The notes: generated by a model not told the origin, from the letters alone. 64,000 nucleotides of DNA from Pseudomonadota bacterium (GCA_026399755.1 JAPLQI010000032.1:1-64000); one strand, 5' to 3'. Counted from the stretch's first letter, positions 9,016-17,668 are shown. Translations and numbers: made by a program.

Positions 9016-11499
9016 ATGACGCAGCCAGCGGGTGCACATATACAGTTGAAGTGGGAATGCCTGACTAATCATTACGAGGGTGATCACTTTTTAGCCGAGC
9101 TGACGATTACTAATCTGTCGGATGTGGCTTTAAGCGGGCAAGATTGGGCGATTTATTTCAATACCTGCCGCAAGATTAAGCCAGAGACGGTGCAAGGCGG
9201 CGTGGTGATGGAGCATGTAAACGGCGACGTTTCGCGCTTTATTCCCGCAGCGGATTTTGTGGGCTTGCCTGCGGGCGCATCGATGGTGGTTCGCTATCAG
9301 GGGATTTTCTGGGTAATTAACGAAACTGATGCGCCACTGGGTTTTTATATTGTTTATGGCAATGCGGTGGCTGATGCGATTGGCGATCCGGAGATCGTGC
9401 CTTTTAGCCGCCCGGAGCAATGTAATCGTAATTTAGTAGATGCTGTGCCTTTGATGACGCCTGCATTACGCTTTGCTGAGAACCAAACACTTACGCTCTT
9501 GCCTAGCGATGCCGTTGGCAAGATTACGCCAACACCGCTCGAGGCGCGTTGGGATGCGGGTCAGTATCTGATTACGGCGGCAACTTTGATTGTGCATGGC
9601 GAAGCGCTGGCTAAAGAAGCGGCCTTTTTGCGTGCTGCTTTGTGCGATGTATCAGGCGTGGAGCTACAAAGAGCCAGCCGTGGTGCGGGCATTATCTTGC
9701 AAGTGGCTAAGGTGGATGTGCCCCAGAGTGGCGCGCCGCTAGAGGCTTATAGCTTAGAAATTAGCGCGACAGGAATTGTGATTAGCGGTGCAAGCGCGGC
9801 AGGCGTGATGAATGGGATTCAATCGCTGCGTCAGCTTTTACCCGTAGATAGCTATCTTAATCCACAGGCTAGCTTGGCCGTGCCTTTCGGCTATGTGATT
9901 GATGCACCCCGTTTTGCTTATCGCGGCATGCAGCTGGATGTGGGGCGTAATTTCTCTAGCAAGGAAACGGTGCTGCGCCTTTTAGATTGCATGGCTTTAT
10001 ATAAGCTGAATAAATTCCACTTTCATTTAACTGATGATGAAGGCTGGCGTTTAGAGATTCCATCCCTGCCCGAGTTAACCGAATTCGGTTCCTTGCGTGG
10101 CTTTAGTCCTAATGAAGAAAGTAGCTTGCTGCCAAGCTTTGGCTCGGGCGCTGTAGTGCAAGGTTCGGCGGGGACTGGTTTTTATAGCCGTGCCGATTTT
10201 ATCGAAATCTTGCAATTTGCTACCGCTCGCCATATCGAAGTAATCCCAGAGATCGACGTGCCAGGCCATGCCCGCGCCGCAATCAAGGCGATGGAATTGC
10301 GTTATGAGCGTTTAAAAGCGGCGGGCGATTTGGTGGGGGCAGAAGAATATCTGCTTAGCGATTTCAACGATCAATCTAAATATGAATCGGTGCAGCTGTG
10401 GCACGATAATGTGATGTGTATCGGCCAGGAATCTTGCTACCGCTTTATTGAAACGGTGTTGGTGGATATGAAGGCGATGTTTGCCGAGGCAGGCGCACCG
10501 CTCACCACCATGCATACCGGTGGCGATGAAGTGCCTCACGGCGCATGGGAAGGCTCGCCTGTGTGTCAGGCATTTATGCAAGAGCAGGGTATTACTTCGA
10601 TTCAGGCCTTACAAAATTATTTCCTTGCCCGTTATCGCACCCTGCTGCAAAAACATAATCTGGTATTCGGCGGCTGGGAAGAAATTGCTTTATCTAAGCA
10701 AGACGGCAAGCACGGCCCGAATCCAGAATTTGTGGATGCCAAATTCCAGCCCTATGTTTGGAATAATGTCTGGGGCTGGGGGCAGGAGGATTTTGCTTAT
10801 CAGCTTGCCAATGCAGGCTATCAAGTGGTGCTGTCGAATGTGACAAATCTGTATTTCGATTTGTCCTACGCGAAAGACCCGCAAGAGCCGGGCTATTACT
10901 GGGGGGGGGTTATTGAAACGCGCGGCGCTTATGAATTCTGCCCGTTGGATATTTACACTACCGCTACGGTTGATCTGTTTGGTAATCCGCTTAATGCGGA
11001 TAGTCTTGCCAAAATGCAGCGCCTGACGCCTGAGGGCACTAAAAATATTTTGGGAATGCAGGGCCAGCTTTGGGGCGAAAATACACGTAGCCAAGAGCGA
11101 GTTGAATACCTTGCGATGCCACGAGTGATTGCGCTGGCAGAGCGTGCTTGGGCAGCGGACCCGGGCTGGACCAAGATGAGCGACGTGGCCGCACGCTCTG
11201 CAAAAATGGATGCAGATTGGAATCAATTTGCTAACCGCTTGGGCCAGCGCGATATGCCGCGTTTGGATGGTTTTTTAGGTGGCTACGGCTACCGGATTCC
11301 CTTGCCGGGCGTACAGCGTGTGGATGGCAAGCTTGCGCTGAATATATCTGCGCCGGGCTTGGCTTTGCGTTACACCTTGGATGGCAGCGAGCCAACGGTT
11401 GAATCGGCGCTGTATACCGAGCCGTTTGCAGCAGATGGGGCCGTAAAAGTTGCAAGCTTTAGCCGTACAGGGCGTAAGAGTAAGACGGTCGTAGCTTAA
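9016..11499 (+). CDS. Beta-N-acetylhexosaminidase, GH20 (chitobiase type)
   Basis: The 827-residue enzyme should release GlcNAc from chitobiose and chitooligosaccharides. Domains in order: a CHB/HEX N-terminal carbohydrate-binding domain (about 1-155), GH20b (about 165-290), the GH20 TIM barrel from about 300 (YRGMQLDVGRNF, FHFHLTDDEGWRLEIP), and a C-terminal domain ending in the LRYTLDGSEPT motif. HTGGDEVPHG places the catalytic Asp-Glu pair at D504-E505. The length matches Vibrio and Serratia chitobiases. No signal peptide is visible at MTQPAGAHIQLKWE, so either the enzyme is cytoplasmic or it leaves by another route. A nine-G run occurs in frame inside the catalytic domain at 10901. It pairs by context with the divergent TonB receptor. 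Confidence 0.95.
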   Translation: MTQPAGAHIQLKWECLTNHYEGDHFLAELTITNLSDVALSGQDWAIYFNTCRKIKPETVQGGVVMEHVNGDVSRFIPAADFVGLPAGASMVVRYQGIFWVINETDAPLGFYIVYGNAVADAIGDPEIVPFSRPEQCNRNLVDAVPLMTPALRFAENQTLTLLPSDAVGKITPTPLEARWDAGQYLITAATLIVHGEALAKEAAFLRAALCDVSGVELQRASRGAGIILQVAKVDVPQSGAPLEAYSLEISATGIVISGASAAGVMNGIQSLRQLLPVDSYLNPQASLAVPFGYVIDAPRFAYRGMQLDVGRNFSSKETVLRLLDCMALYKLNKFHFHLTDDEGWRLEIPSLPELTEFGSLRGFSPNEESSLLPSFGSGAVVQGSAGTGFYSRADFIEILQFATARHIEVIPEIDVPGHARAAIKAMELRYERLKAAGDLVGAEEYLLSDFNDQSKYESVQLWHDNVMCIGQESCYRFIETVLVDMKAMFAEAGAPLTTMHTGGDEVPHGAWEGSPVCQAFMQEQGITSIQALQNYFLARYRTLLQKHNLVFGGWEEIALSKQDGKHGPNPEFVDAKFQPYVWNNVWGWGQEDFAYQLANAGYQVVLSNVTNLYFDLSYAKDPQEPGYYWGGVIETRGAYEFCPLDIYTTATVDLFGNPLNADSLAKMQRLTPEGTKNILGMQGQLWGENTRSQERVEYLAMPRVIALAERAWAADPGWTKMSDVAARSAKMDADWNQFANRLGQRDMPRLDGFLGGYGYRIPLPGVQRVDGKLALNISAPGLALRYTLDGSEPTVESALYTEPFAADGAVKVASFSRTGRKSKTVVA

Positions 11500-11511
11500 A
11501 GCTGAGGGCGT

Positions 11512-11590
11512 TTCGTAGGGTGTGCAAGTCGCTTTTCTTGCGCACCGCTTTGTCGCGGTGCGTAACGCCTCTGGCGTTTTGCACCCTACG
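11512..11590. repeat. REP/BIME-like hairpin element, copy C
   Basis: It matches copy A almost base for base: cgtagggtgtgcaag, gcttttcttgcgcaccgc, gcggtgcgtaacgcct, ggcgttttgcaccctacg. It sits between the convergent GH20 and C15-like genes, where it may also act as a transcription stop. Confidence 0.8.
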
Positions 11591-11599
11591 TTTATGTTT

Positions 11600-12733
11600 C
11601 TATTTCGCCGACGCCGCTTTCAACATCTCTTCAATCTGCTGAACAATCGCCGCTTCTTTATCTGCATCGTATTGCTTAATCGCAGGCGTATGGATATGGC
11701 CAACAGGGATTTTTACCCCGAGCTGATCGCGCAGGCGTAGGCTGCGGTAGGAAATCTCATTGGATAAATAACCGCCACCAGAGCCTTCTACCGATACTTC
11801 ATTCGCTAATGCAGCCTGATTTTTTGGGCAAAACTCTTTTTGCCGCAGGCTGCTAATGGTGCAATTTTCGTGCACGATAAACGGCGTTTGCACGGTGAGC
11901 ATATTTTTGATCGGTAGGCTGAATTCTACAAATTCTGCTCCAGCTAAGGTGCTGCCTTTGAGTTGTGGCAGCACGGGTTTGGTCAGTGTGCCGCCCGTTT
12001 TAACATTCAAATTGTCCGGAAAATCAGCCGAGCGGCGTTTGCCCGGGTAGCGCTCTAAATCAAAATCTTTGCGTCCCATGCTGACAGTCACAATTAAATC
12101 GACAGGATTTTTTAGATAGGGCGTGAGCAGGTCTTCCACAAAGCCTGCGTCAAAATCGGCAAAGCGTACGGGTGCAATGGCAGTTTCGATTTGCGCCCGC
12201 TGGCCATTTAATTCAATAAACTTACCATCAAGTAGCAGTGCGGCCAGCCCTGATGGATTACTTTGATTGATGTTTCTATCCAGTAGAAATGGGTCAAAAC
12301 CCGTGAGCAAGATGCGCCGCACACCTTGGGTGTAGCGAATATCTTGAATGCCACGGCTGTTTTGCTCAAAGAGCGCTAGCCAGCTATTACGCTGGGCAAT
12401 ATCGGCTTCAAAACCTAATTTTCCATCGCGAATTTGTTGGGTGATTGCGAGGCGAGCCCAGTAAAGCGGCCTGTCGTCCGTGGTTTGCCGCGCTTGTTGG
12501 CGAGCATCGCTCCATAGAGTATGCCCAGCACTGATCAATAAGGCATCGATTTCCGCACTGTTTTTTGCCGTGGCCAAGTTAATGCTCAACTTGCTGATTT
12601 GAGTCTCAAAAGGGGCGAGTAAATGCGGCATAGCGGCTTTGGCAGCATCTAAGCGTTTTTCTTCCACATTGGCTGCAAAGCTGGAGGCGCTAACAATCAG
12701 GCTAAGGCAGAGGCAGGCCGCTTTTAATATCAT
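11600..12733 (-). CDS. Exported pyroglutamyl-peptidase-I-like protein with Cys-to-Ser change
   Basis: I start the gene at the ATG at 12733 (377 residues), because the track start lies inside the sodB terminator and this Met opens a clean signal peptide, MILKAACLCLSLIVSASSFA. After about 135 unassigned residues comes a region like peptidase family C15: RRILLTGFDPF and NQSNPSG near residue 140, then LERY with the expected catalytic Glu (E227), GGGYLSNEISY where Pcp enzymes have YVCN, and GHIHTP with the His (H348). The expected nucleophile Cys is therefore Ser324. Family C15 enzymes are normally about 215 residues and cytoplasmic. Export, the long N-terminal extension and the Ser all suggest a changed function. 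The C15 relation is an inference from motifs. Confidence 0.7.
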   Translation of the reverse strand: MILKAACLCLSLIVSASSFAANVEEKRLDAAKAAMPHLLAPFETQISKLSINLATAKNSAEIDALLISAGHTLWSDARQQARQTTDDRPLYWARLAITQQIRDGKLGFEADIAQRNSWLALFEQNSRGIQDIRYTQGVRRILLTGFDPFLLDRNINQSNPSGLAALLLDGKFIELNGQRAQIETAIAPVRFADFDAGFVEDLLTPYLKNPVDLIVTVSMGRKDFDLERYPGKRRSADFPDNLNVKTGGTLTKPVLPQLKGSTLAGAEFVEFSLPIKNMLTVQTPFIVHENCTISSLRQKEFCPKNQAALANEVSVEGSGGGYLSNEISYRSLRLRDQLGVKIPVGHIHTPAIKQYDADKEAAIVQQIEEMLKAASAK

Positions 12734-12803
12734 TCTATTTTGTCCGGTTTGGGGGCTTGTATTGAGTGCGTAAGCATAAGCTGATCGCAATGATAGCAGG
12801 CAT

Positions 12804-12857
12804 AAAAAAACGCCTGAGCTCACATACTGTTGTATGTAAGCGCCAGACGTTTTTTAA
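12804..12857 (-). terminator. Long hairpin terminator of sodB
   Basis: A nearly continuous stem runs from aaaaaacgcctgagctcacatac to gtatgtaagcgccagacgtttttt with a small tgtt loop and a few mismatches. It has poly-A and poly-T on its two ends. It lies about 95 bases beyond the sodB stop. Confidence 0.8.
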
Positions 12858-12951
12858 GTATGAGCATGTTGGGTTACGCTATGTTGTTAGCCATAAACCG
12901 GCTGACAACATAGCTAACCGCAACCTACGGCAACTTGTATTTAGGAGTCAA

Positions 12952-13545
12952 TTAAGCAGCTAAGCGTGCAGCAACAACATCCCAGTCAACCAGCTTCCAG
13001 AAACCTGTCAGGTAGTTAGGGCGGCTATTACGGTAGTCGATGTAATAAGCATGTTCCCAAACATCACAGGTCAACAGCGCTGTGTCAGCGGTAGTGAGCG
13101 GTGTTGCAGCTGCAGAAGTGTTTACGAGATCGAGTGAACCATCTGCTTTCTTAACTAGCCATGTCCAGCCAGAGCCAAAGTTACCAGCAGCAGAAGCATT
13201 GAAAGCTTCTTGGAACTTAGCAAACGAGCCCCATTTTGCATCGATAGCAGCAGCCAAAGCGCCCGCAGGTGCGCGGTCTGCAGCCTCAGCATTTGGCTTA
13301 AAGCCTAGCCAGAAGAAAGTGTGGTTCCAAACTTGCGCTGCATTATTAAACAGGCCGCCAGCAGGGGCTTTTTTAACGATTTCTTCAAGCGACAATGATT
13401 CGTTATCAGTGCCTTTGATTAAATTGTTAAGGTTGGTGATGTAAGTTTGATGATGCTTGCCGTAGTGATACGACAGCGTTTCAGCTGACATAAATGGAGC
13501 GAGTGCATCTTGTGCATAAGGCAATTCAGGTAGCTTGTGTTCCAT
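12952..13545 (-). CDS. sodB: Superoxide dismutase, Fe type
   Basis: The 197-residue cytoplasmic enzyme dismutes superoxide. The iron/manganese SOD fold is clear: [28 protein letters not shown] at the N-terminus, WNHTFFW in the middle, and [19 protein letters not shown] near the C-terminus, giving the His-His-Asp-His metal set. [20 protein letters not shown] and the length are typical of the iron-preferring proteobacterial SodB rather than SodA. A ggag ribosome site lies 7 bases before the ATG. The gene is monocistronic, with a long hairpin terminator. Confidence 0.96.
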   Translation of the reverse strand: MEHKLPELPYAQDALAPFMSAETLSYHYGKHHQTYITNLNNLIKGTDNESLSLEEIVKKAPAGGLFNNAAQVWNHTFFWLGFKPNAEAADRAPAGALAAAIDAKWGSFAKFQEAFNASAAGNFGSGWTWLVKKADGSLDLVNTSAAATPLTTADTALLTCDVWEHAYYIDYRNSRPNYLTGFWKLVDWDVVAARLAA

Positions 13546-13993
13546 CGTGATCTCCGATCGGGTATGTTTTTAGGCGCGAAACAGCTTAAATAAACATTGG
13601 GACTAAGCTTTGTTTTTTCAAGCGTCCAGCTAAGTGACAGCCAGTATTTTGCCAGCTTTCCGGTAAATTAAGTCGGTAATCTGTGCCAAATAAGATACGC
13701 AGCGCTTTATGCTTAGAGTGTGGCTTGAAATTAATCCCTGTATGTAAAACCGTCATCCCCGAGTGTTTTTATCGGGGATTCCGCCGCGCCGCTGGATTCC
13801 TGCTAAAGACACGCGGGAATGACGACACTTCAGAGTGGGAAGTTAAGACGAACCTGCTCCTTCGCGGATGTTTGTAATTAATAAGACGTTGCCCCTGTGC
13901 TATGTAAGCACACTTGGTTTTGGGGCAAGCACCTGCCTGTGGTATCTTTCGCCGTCTGCTAGTAGTCGGTAAGACCGGCTTTGGGAATCTTAA
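13546..13993. other. Intergenic region carrying one hairpin repeat
   Basis: No gene is supported in these 448 bases; the 64-codon ORF in the track crosses the hairpin repeat at 13751-13824 and resembles nothing. It includes the sodB promoter side (minus) and the leader of the next plus-strand gene. No clear promoter boxes were found. Confidence 0.5.
13751..13824. repeat. Palindromic intergenic repeat (cgtcatcccc ... gggaatgacg)
   Basis: The left arm, cgtcatccccgagtg through ggggattcc, pairs imperfectly with the right arm, ggattcctgctaaagacacgcgggaatgacg. Elements with the same gtcat(t/c)cccg ends are common dispersed repeats in proteobacterial genomes. Only one copy was seen in this window. 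Confidence 0.65.
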
Positions 13994-14920
13994 ATGACCA
14001 TTCTTGCACTTATTATTGCACTGGCGCTGGAGCAGTTCCGGCCCTTATCGAATCGCAATCTGTTTACTTTGGCCTTTGTGCGCCTTGCTAATCAATTAGA
14101 GCGTGGCCTGAATGCCGGCGAATACCGAAATGGTATGGGTGCTTGGTTGATACTGGTATTGCCTTTATTGATTGTGTCCTTCGTGGTGTACATGATGCTG
14201 TGTCGCGTTAATGTGGGCTTTGCCCTGATTTGGGACGTGGCTATCTTGTATCTGACGATGGGCTTTCGCCAGTTTAGCCATGCTTTTTCTGGGATTTCTA
14301 AAGCCTTGCAGGCTGACGATCTAGATACGGCGCGCGCCTTACTGGCCGATTGGAATGGTCAGCATACTTCTGAAATGAGCGCTGATGAAGTCTCCAGAAT
14401 GGCCATCGAGCAAGGTCTTGCGGATTCTTATCGCTATGTATTTGGTACTCTATTTTGGTTTGTGGTGCTGGCGTGGTTTGCTGGCCCTGCTGGTGCGCTG
14501 CTTTATCGCTCAGCGAGTTTACTTGCGCAAAAATGGGGCCGCAGCTCAGGCACGTTTGGCCGCTTCTCGCTGATGGCGCTGGAAATTCTCGATTACCTGC
14601 CGGTGCGTCTTACCGCTGCCAGCTTTGCGATTATGGGTAATTTTGAAGATGCTGTTTACTGCTGGCGCACACAAGCTCAAAGCTGGACAGACTATATCGA
14701 TGGTATTTTGTTATCGAGTGGTGCTGGCGCGATTGGCGTGCGTTTGGGCGACACCTTGCATCAAGACCACACGGTAAAATTCCGCCCCGAGCTGGGTGTG
14801 GGTGAGGCGGCGACGCCTGATTATTTGGCGAGTGCGGTAGGCCTGATCTGGCGCACGGCTATTTTGTGGATTGCACTGGTATTACTGTTCAGCCTTGGCT
14901 CGTGGCTTGGGCGCGTTTAA
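13994..14920 (+). CDS. CobD/CbiB (AmpE-like) family membrane protein
   Basis: This 308-residue polytopic membrane protein begins MTILALIIALALEQFRPL, which is the start of the CobD/CbiB superfamily (adenosylcobinamide-phosphate synthase and the regulator AmpE). Hydrophobic segments occur near residues 45-70, 75-90, 150-175 and at the C-terminus (AILWIALVLLFSLGSWLG). The middle SASFAIMGNFEDAVYCWRTQA fits the family signature for the CbiB loop. No other cobalamin gene is nearby, so a true cobalamin role is doubtful. Betaproteobacteria often keep this stand-alone paralogue with unknown function. A hairpin terminator follows 34 bases after the stop. Confidence 0.8.
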   Translation: MTILALIIALALEQFRPLSNRNLFTLAFVRLANQLERGLNAGEYRNGMGAWLILVLPLLIVSFVVYMMLCRVNVGFALIWDVAILYLTMGFRQFSHAFSGISKALQADDLDTARALLADWNGQHTSEMSADEVSRMAIEQGLADSYRYVFGTLFWFVVLAWFAGPAGALLYRSASLLAQKWGRSSGTFGRFSLMALEILDYLPVRLTAASFAIMGNFEDAVYCWRTQAQSWTDYIDGILLSSGAGAIGVRLGDTLHQDHTVKFRPELGVGEAATPDYLASAVGLIWRTAILWIALVLLFSLGSWLGRV

Positions 14921-14953
14921 TCGTCAGGCTTGATTTTTAGGTCAAGCTCATTT

Positions 14954-14981
14954 AAAAGCGGGCATTCGTCCGCTTTTTTTT
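14954..14981 (+). terminator. Rho-independent terminator
   Basis: The stem aaaagcgg/ccgctttt closes an 8-base loop and is followed by further T residues. It separates the CobD-like gene from the FAH-family gene and shows that the track's earlier FAH start (14930) is not used. Confidence 0.8.
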
Positions 14982-14998
14982 ATCTGAGGAAGTTGCTC

Positions 14999-15649
14999 AT
15001 GCCCAGTATTCAAATCGATCAAACTAAGCTTAGTGTTAATAATATTTTCTGTGTTGCTCGCAATTATGTGGCCCACGCGGCAGAAATGGGCGCAAGTATA
15101 GGCAGCGAGCCGGTGGTATTTATTAAGCCGAATTCCGCCATTTTGCAGTCTGGCCAAGCCTTGCAGCTACCAAGCTGGTCTAAGGATGTTCATCACGAAG
15201 CAGAGCTCGTGGTGGCGATTGGTCGTGGCGGTAAGAATATCAGCAAGGAAAACGCGCTGGGGCATGTGGCTGGCTACGCACTGGGGCTGGATTTAACGGC
15301 ACGTGATGTGCAGACAGAGGCCAAGCGAACAGGTATGCCATGGACTTTGGCGAAGGGCTTTGATGGGGCCGCCGTGCTCACGCATTTTGTACCTGCGAGT
15401 GCCATTGGTAATCCATCCGAATTAGAATTCACTTTAGAAATTAACGGCAAAAGTAAGCAGCATGCCGATACGCGATTGATGGCTTTTGATGTAGCCACAC
15501 TGATTGCGTGGATTTCTAGCCGCTTTACGCTGCAAGCGGGTGATTTAATTTATACCGGCACGCCTGAAGGCGTAGGTCAGCTTCATTCTGGCGACCAGTT
15601 GCATCTGAGCTTGGCTGATCTGATTAATGAGAAGTTTGTAGTGGCTTGA
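14999..15649 (+). CDS. Fumarylacetoacetate hydrolase (FAH) family protein
   Basis: The 216-residue cytoplasmic enzyme belongs to the small FAH family that cleaves or decarboxylates beta-keto acids such as acylpyruvates and oxaloacetate. Visible motifs: CVARNYVAHAAEMG, PVVFIKPNSAIL, the metal-binding HHEAELVVAIG, GYALGLDLTARDVQ, and IYTGTPEGVGQL at the end. The size and motif set match the YcgM/FAHD1 type. I chose the ATG at 14999 because tgagga lies 9 bases before it and the track's upstream start lies before a terminator. The exact substrate is unknown. It is probably monocistronic and convergent with tsaD. Confidence 0.88.
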   Translation: MPSIQIDQTKLSVNNIFCVARNYVAHAAEMGASIGSEPVVFIKPNSAILQSGQALQLPSWSKDVHHEAELVVAIGRGGKNISKENALGHVAGYALGLDLTARDVQTEAKRTGMPWTLAKGFDGAAVLTHFVPASAIGNPSELEFTLEINGKSKQHADTRLMAFDVATLIAWISSRFTLQAGDLIYTGTPEGVGQLHSGDQLHLSLADLINEKFVVA

Positions 15650-15710
15650 TGGCATTGGTCTGAAATAAGGCCGATGAGCAAGAAAACTGCTCTGCACACC
15701 GGTCCTCGAT

Positions 15711-16724
15711 TTAAACCGCAGGCAAGCTAGATAAATCCCAGCGGGGTTGCACGGCATAGCTGCCAGCGGGTGTGGCAAACTTCAAACGTTGTGCACCCGC
15801 AAAGGCAATCATCGCGCCATTGTCGGTACATAATTCGAGTGGCGGATAAAACACTTCAAAGCGACGTTTTTTAGCTGCGGCATCAAGGCCAGCACGCAGC
15901 TGCTTGTTCGCGCCTACACCACCGGCAATCACCAAGCGATTCATTCCTGTTTGCTTGAGTGCGGCCAAGCATTTTTTGCTCAGCACTTCTACCACCGCTT
16001 CTTGAAACGCGGCGCAAATATCGGCTTGTGTTTGTGGATCAAGCGCTTCTTGCTTGTTGGCTAAAGTCAGCACGGCCGTTTTTAGTCCGCTAAAACTAAA
16101 ATCTAAGTTGCCAGAATGCAACATCGGCCGTGGCAGGGTAAAGCGCTTCGCATCGCCAAGCTCGGCCAATTTAGATAGCGCCGGGCCGCCGGGATAGCCT
16201 AGGCCTAATAATTTGGCAGATTTATCAAATGCTTCACCCGCAGCATCGTCGACCGTCTCCCCCAGAATTTCATACTGCCCAATGCCGCGCACGGCCATCA
16301 GCTGGGTGTGGCCACCAGAAACGAGCAAGGCAATAAAGGGGAATTGGGGGGCTGGGCTCGCTAAGAGCGGAGAAAGTAAGTGTCCCTCTAGGTGATGCAC
16401 AGCAACCACAGGCTTGCCTAATGAGAACGCGAGGGCATTGGCCACCGAAGCGCCGACTAAAAGCGCGCCAGCCAGCCCTGGGCCAGCTGTATAGGCAATG
16501 GCATCAATATCAGCTAATGATTTTCCAGATTCGGCTAGGCACGCGGCAGTCAGCGGCAGGGCGCGGCGAATGTGATCGCGCGAAGCGAGCTCGGGCACAA
16601 CGCCACCATATTCGGTGTGCATGGCGATTTGCGAGTGGATTTGATGCGCAAGCAAACCTGCGTCAGTGTCGTATAGCGCAATGCCGGTTTCGTCACAAGA
16701 AGATTCAATGCCTAATACCAACAT
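15711..16724 (-). CDS. tsaD: tRNA N6-threonylcarbamoyladenosine transferase TsaD
   Basis: TsaD transfers the threonylcarbamoyl group to A37 of ANN-decoding tRNAs, working with TsaB and TsaE. The protein has the ASKHA fold: [19 protein letters not shown] at the start, the iron site HxxxH in [18 protein letters not shown], and [11 protein letters not shown] for nucleotide binding. I start at the ATG at 16724 (337 residues, the normal length). The track ORF adds 22 residues not found in the family. The gene is divergent from the rpsU operon, the arrangement found in many proteobacteria. Confidence 0.96.
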   Translation of the reverse strand: MLVLGIESSCDETGIALYDTDAGLLAHQIHSQIAMHTEYGGVVPELASRDHIRRALPLTAACLAESGKSLADIDAIAYTAGPGLAGALLVGASVANALAFSLGKPVVAVHHLEGHLLSPLLASPAPQFPFIALLVSGGHTQLMAVRGIGQYEILGETVDDAAGEAFDKSAKLLGLGYPGGPALSKLAELGDAKRFTLPRPMLHSGNLDFSFSGLKTAVLTLANKQEALDPQTQADICAAFQEAVVEVLSKKCLAALKQTGMNRLVIAGGVGANKQLRAGLDAAAKKRRFEVFYPPLELCTDNGAMIAFAGAQRLKFATPAGSYAVQPRWDLSSLPAV

Positions 16725-16807
16725 GCCAATAACTCTAAAAGGTGGAGATAATCTGCTATAGTAACGGGCTGTTGCAGATCTATAAAGCACTGATGCTCGA
16801 TTGTCCT

Positions 16808-16836
16808 TTGACAGGTAGCAATAGTTTATGGATAAT
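16808..16836 (+). promoter_or_regulatory. Sigma70 promoter of the rpsU-yqeY-dnaG-rpoD operon
   Basis: A perfect -35 box ttgaca (16808-16813) is separated by 17 bases from the -10 box gataat (16831-16836). Transcription would start near 16843, giving a leader of about 55 bases before rpsU. This is the best promoter match I noticed in the window. Confidence 0.85.
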
Positions 16837-16898
16837 GCTACGCCTTGATTGATGTAAACGATTCGGTCTTTCAGATCATCGTAAAACAGGATTGCTCG

Positions 16899-17070
16899 AT
16901 GCCTAACGTACGCGTAAAAGAAAATGAACCGTTTGAAGTTGCGATGCGTCGCTTCAAGCGTGCAATTCTACGAAAAGCCAACGGCTGAACGTAAACGCAA
17001 ACAAGCTGCTGCTGTAAAGCGTCAGCACAAGCGTCTGCGTAGCCAAACACTGCCACCAAAACTCTACTAA
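16899..17070 (+). pseudogene. rpsU: 30S ribosomal protein S21, frameshifted by an internal deletion
   Basis: Translation from the ATG at 16899 gives a perfect S21 start ([23 protein letters not shown]), then leaves frame and stops at a TGA at 16986. The correct S21 ending ([13 protein letters not shown] ... [11 protein letters not shown]) continues in another frame to the TAA at 17068. The 13 residues that normally join them (EKTGLLTELRARE in relatives) are absent. A full gene would be 213 bases; this span is 172, so 41 bases are missing. The junction gcaattctac would arise by recombination between two aatt tetramers. As written it encodes only a 29-residue product. Promoter, ribosome site (acagga) and terminator are all intact, so the lesion is recent or is a sequencing or assembly artefact. 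Confidence 0.92.
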
Positions 17071-17095
17071 GAGTTTTTGTAGTAGCGCATGCCGG

Positions 17096-17119
17096 AAGGT
17101 CGCCTAGAGCGGCCTTTTA
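17096..17119 (+). terminator. Terminator or attenuator between rpsU and yqeY
   Basis: The stem aaggtcgc/gcggcctt (one G-T pair) with a 5-base loop is followed by a short T run. In this operon an rpsU-distal attenuator normally lowers dnaG expression. Confidence 0.7.
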
Positions 17120-17224
17120 GCATTTCTACTTAATTAGATCGTTGCAAATGCGAAGACCCAAAGGCCACAAACCGGCGGTGAGCTTGGCTAATGCAGCGAT
17201 TTAATCCAATCACAGGAAATGATC

Positions 17225-17668
17225 ATGACTCTTAGACTGCAAATCCAGAACGATATGAAAGCTGCAATGAAAGCGAAAGAAGCGGACCGCCTCGGTACGA
17301 TTCGACTTCTGTGGTCGGCGGTTAAGCAGCGTGAAGTGGATGAGCGCATTGAGCTTGATGATGTGGCAATTACTGCCGTAATTGAAAAAATGTTGAAGCA
17401 GCGTAAAGACAGCATTCAACAGTTTGAAGCGGCTAATCGCCAAGATTTGGCAGATAAAGAAAAGCTAGAGGTCGAGGTATTGGTGGCTTATATGCCGCAA
17501 CAATGCTCCCCGGAAGAAGTTGCTGCTGCGGTTGCTGCGGCAATTACTAGCCACGGCAAAACACCTGCCGCAATGGGCAAGATTATGGCTGAGCTGAAAG
17601 CTGCTTTGTCTGGCCGTGCCGATATGAGCGAAGTATCTAAGCTAGTTAAAGCTGGGATGGCTGCTTAA
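17225..17668 (+). CDS. yqeY: GatB/YqeY domain protein
   Basis: This 147-residue protein is the stand-alone tRNA-binding tail domain found in GatB, typical of the rpsU-yqeY-dnaG-rpoD operon. It is helical throughout; LGTIRLLWSAVKQREVDERIELDD and YMPQQCSPEEVAAAV, with AAMGKIMAELKAALSGRADMSEVSKLVK at the end, are family signatures. The ATG at 17225 is preferred over the one at 17219 because aggaa lies 6 bases before it and the family starts MTL/MSL. Its role is presumed to be tRNA binding or amidotransferase support, unproven for free-standing members. Confidence 0.92.
   Translation: MTLRLQIQNDMKAAMKAKEADRLGTIRLLWSAVKQREVDERIELDDVAITAVIEKMLKQRKDSIQQFEAANRQDLADKEKLEVEVLVAYMPQQCSPEEVAAAVAAAITSHGKTPAAMGKIMAELKAALSGRADMSEVSKLVKAGMAA

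Noticed and set aside
13683-13877. 64-codon plus-strand ORF between sodB and the CobD-like gene
   Set aside because: It crosses a palindromic repeat element and encodes nothing recognisable; the frame is a by-product of the repeat.
16899-16988. A genuine short protein-coding gene of 29 codons
   Set aside because: The out-of-frame remainder encodes the exact S21 C-terminus, so this is a damaged rpsU, not a new small gene.
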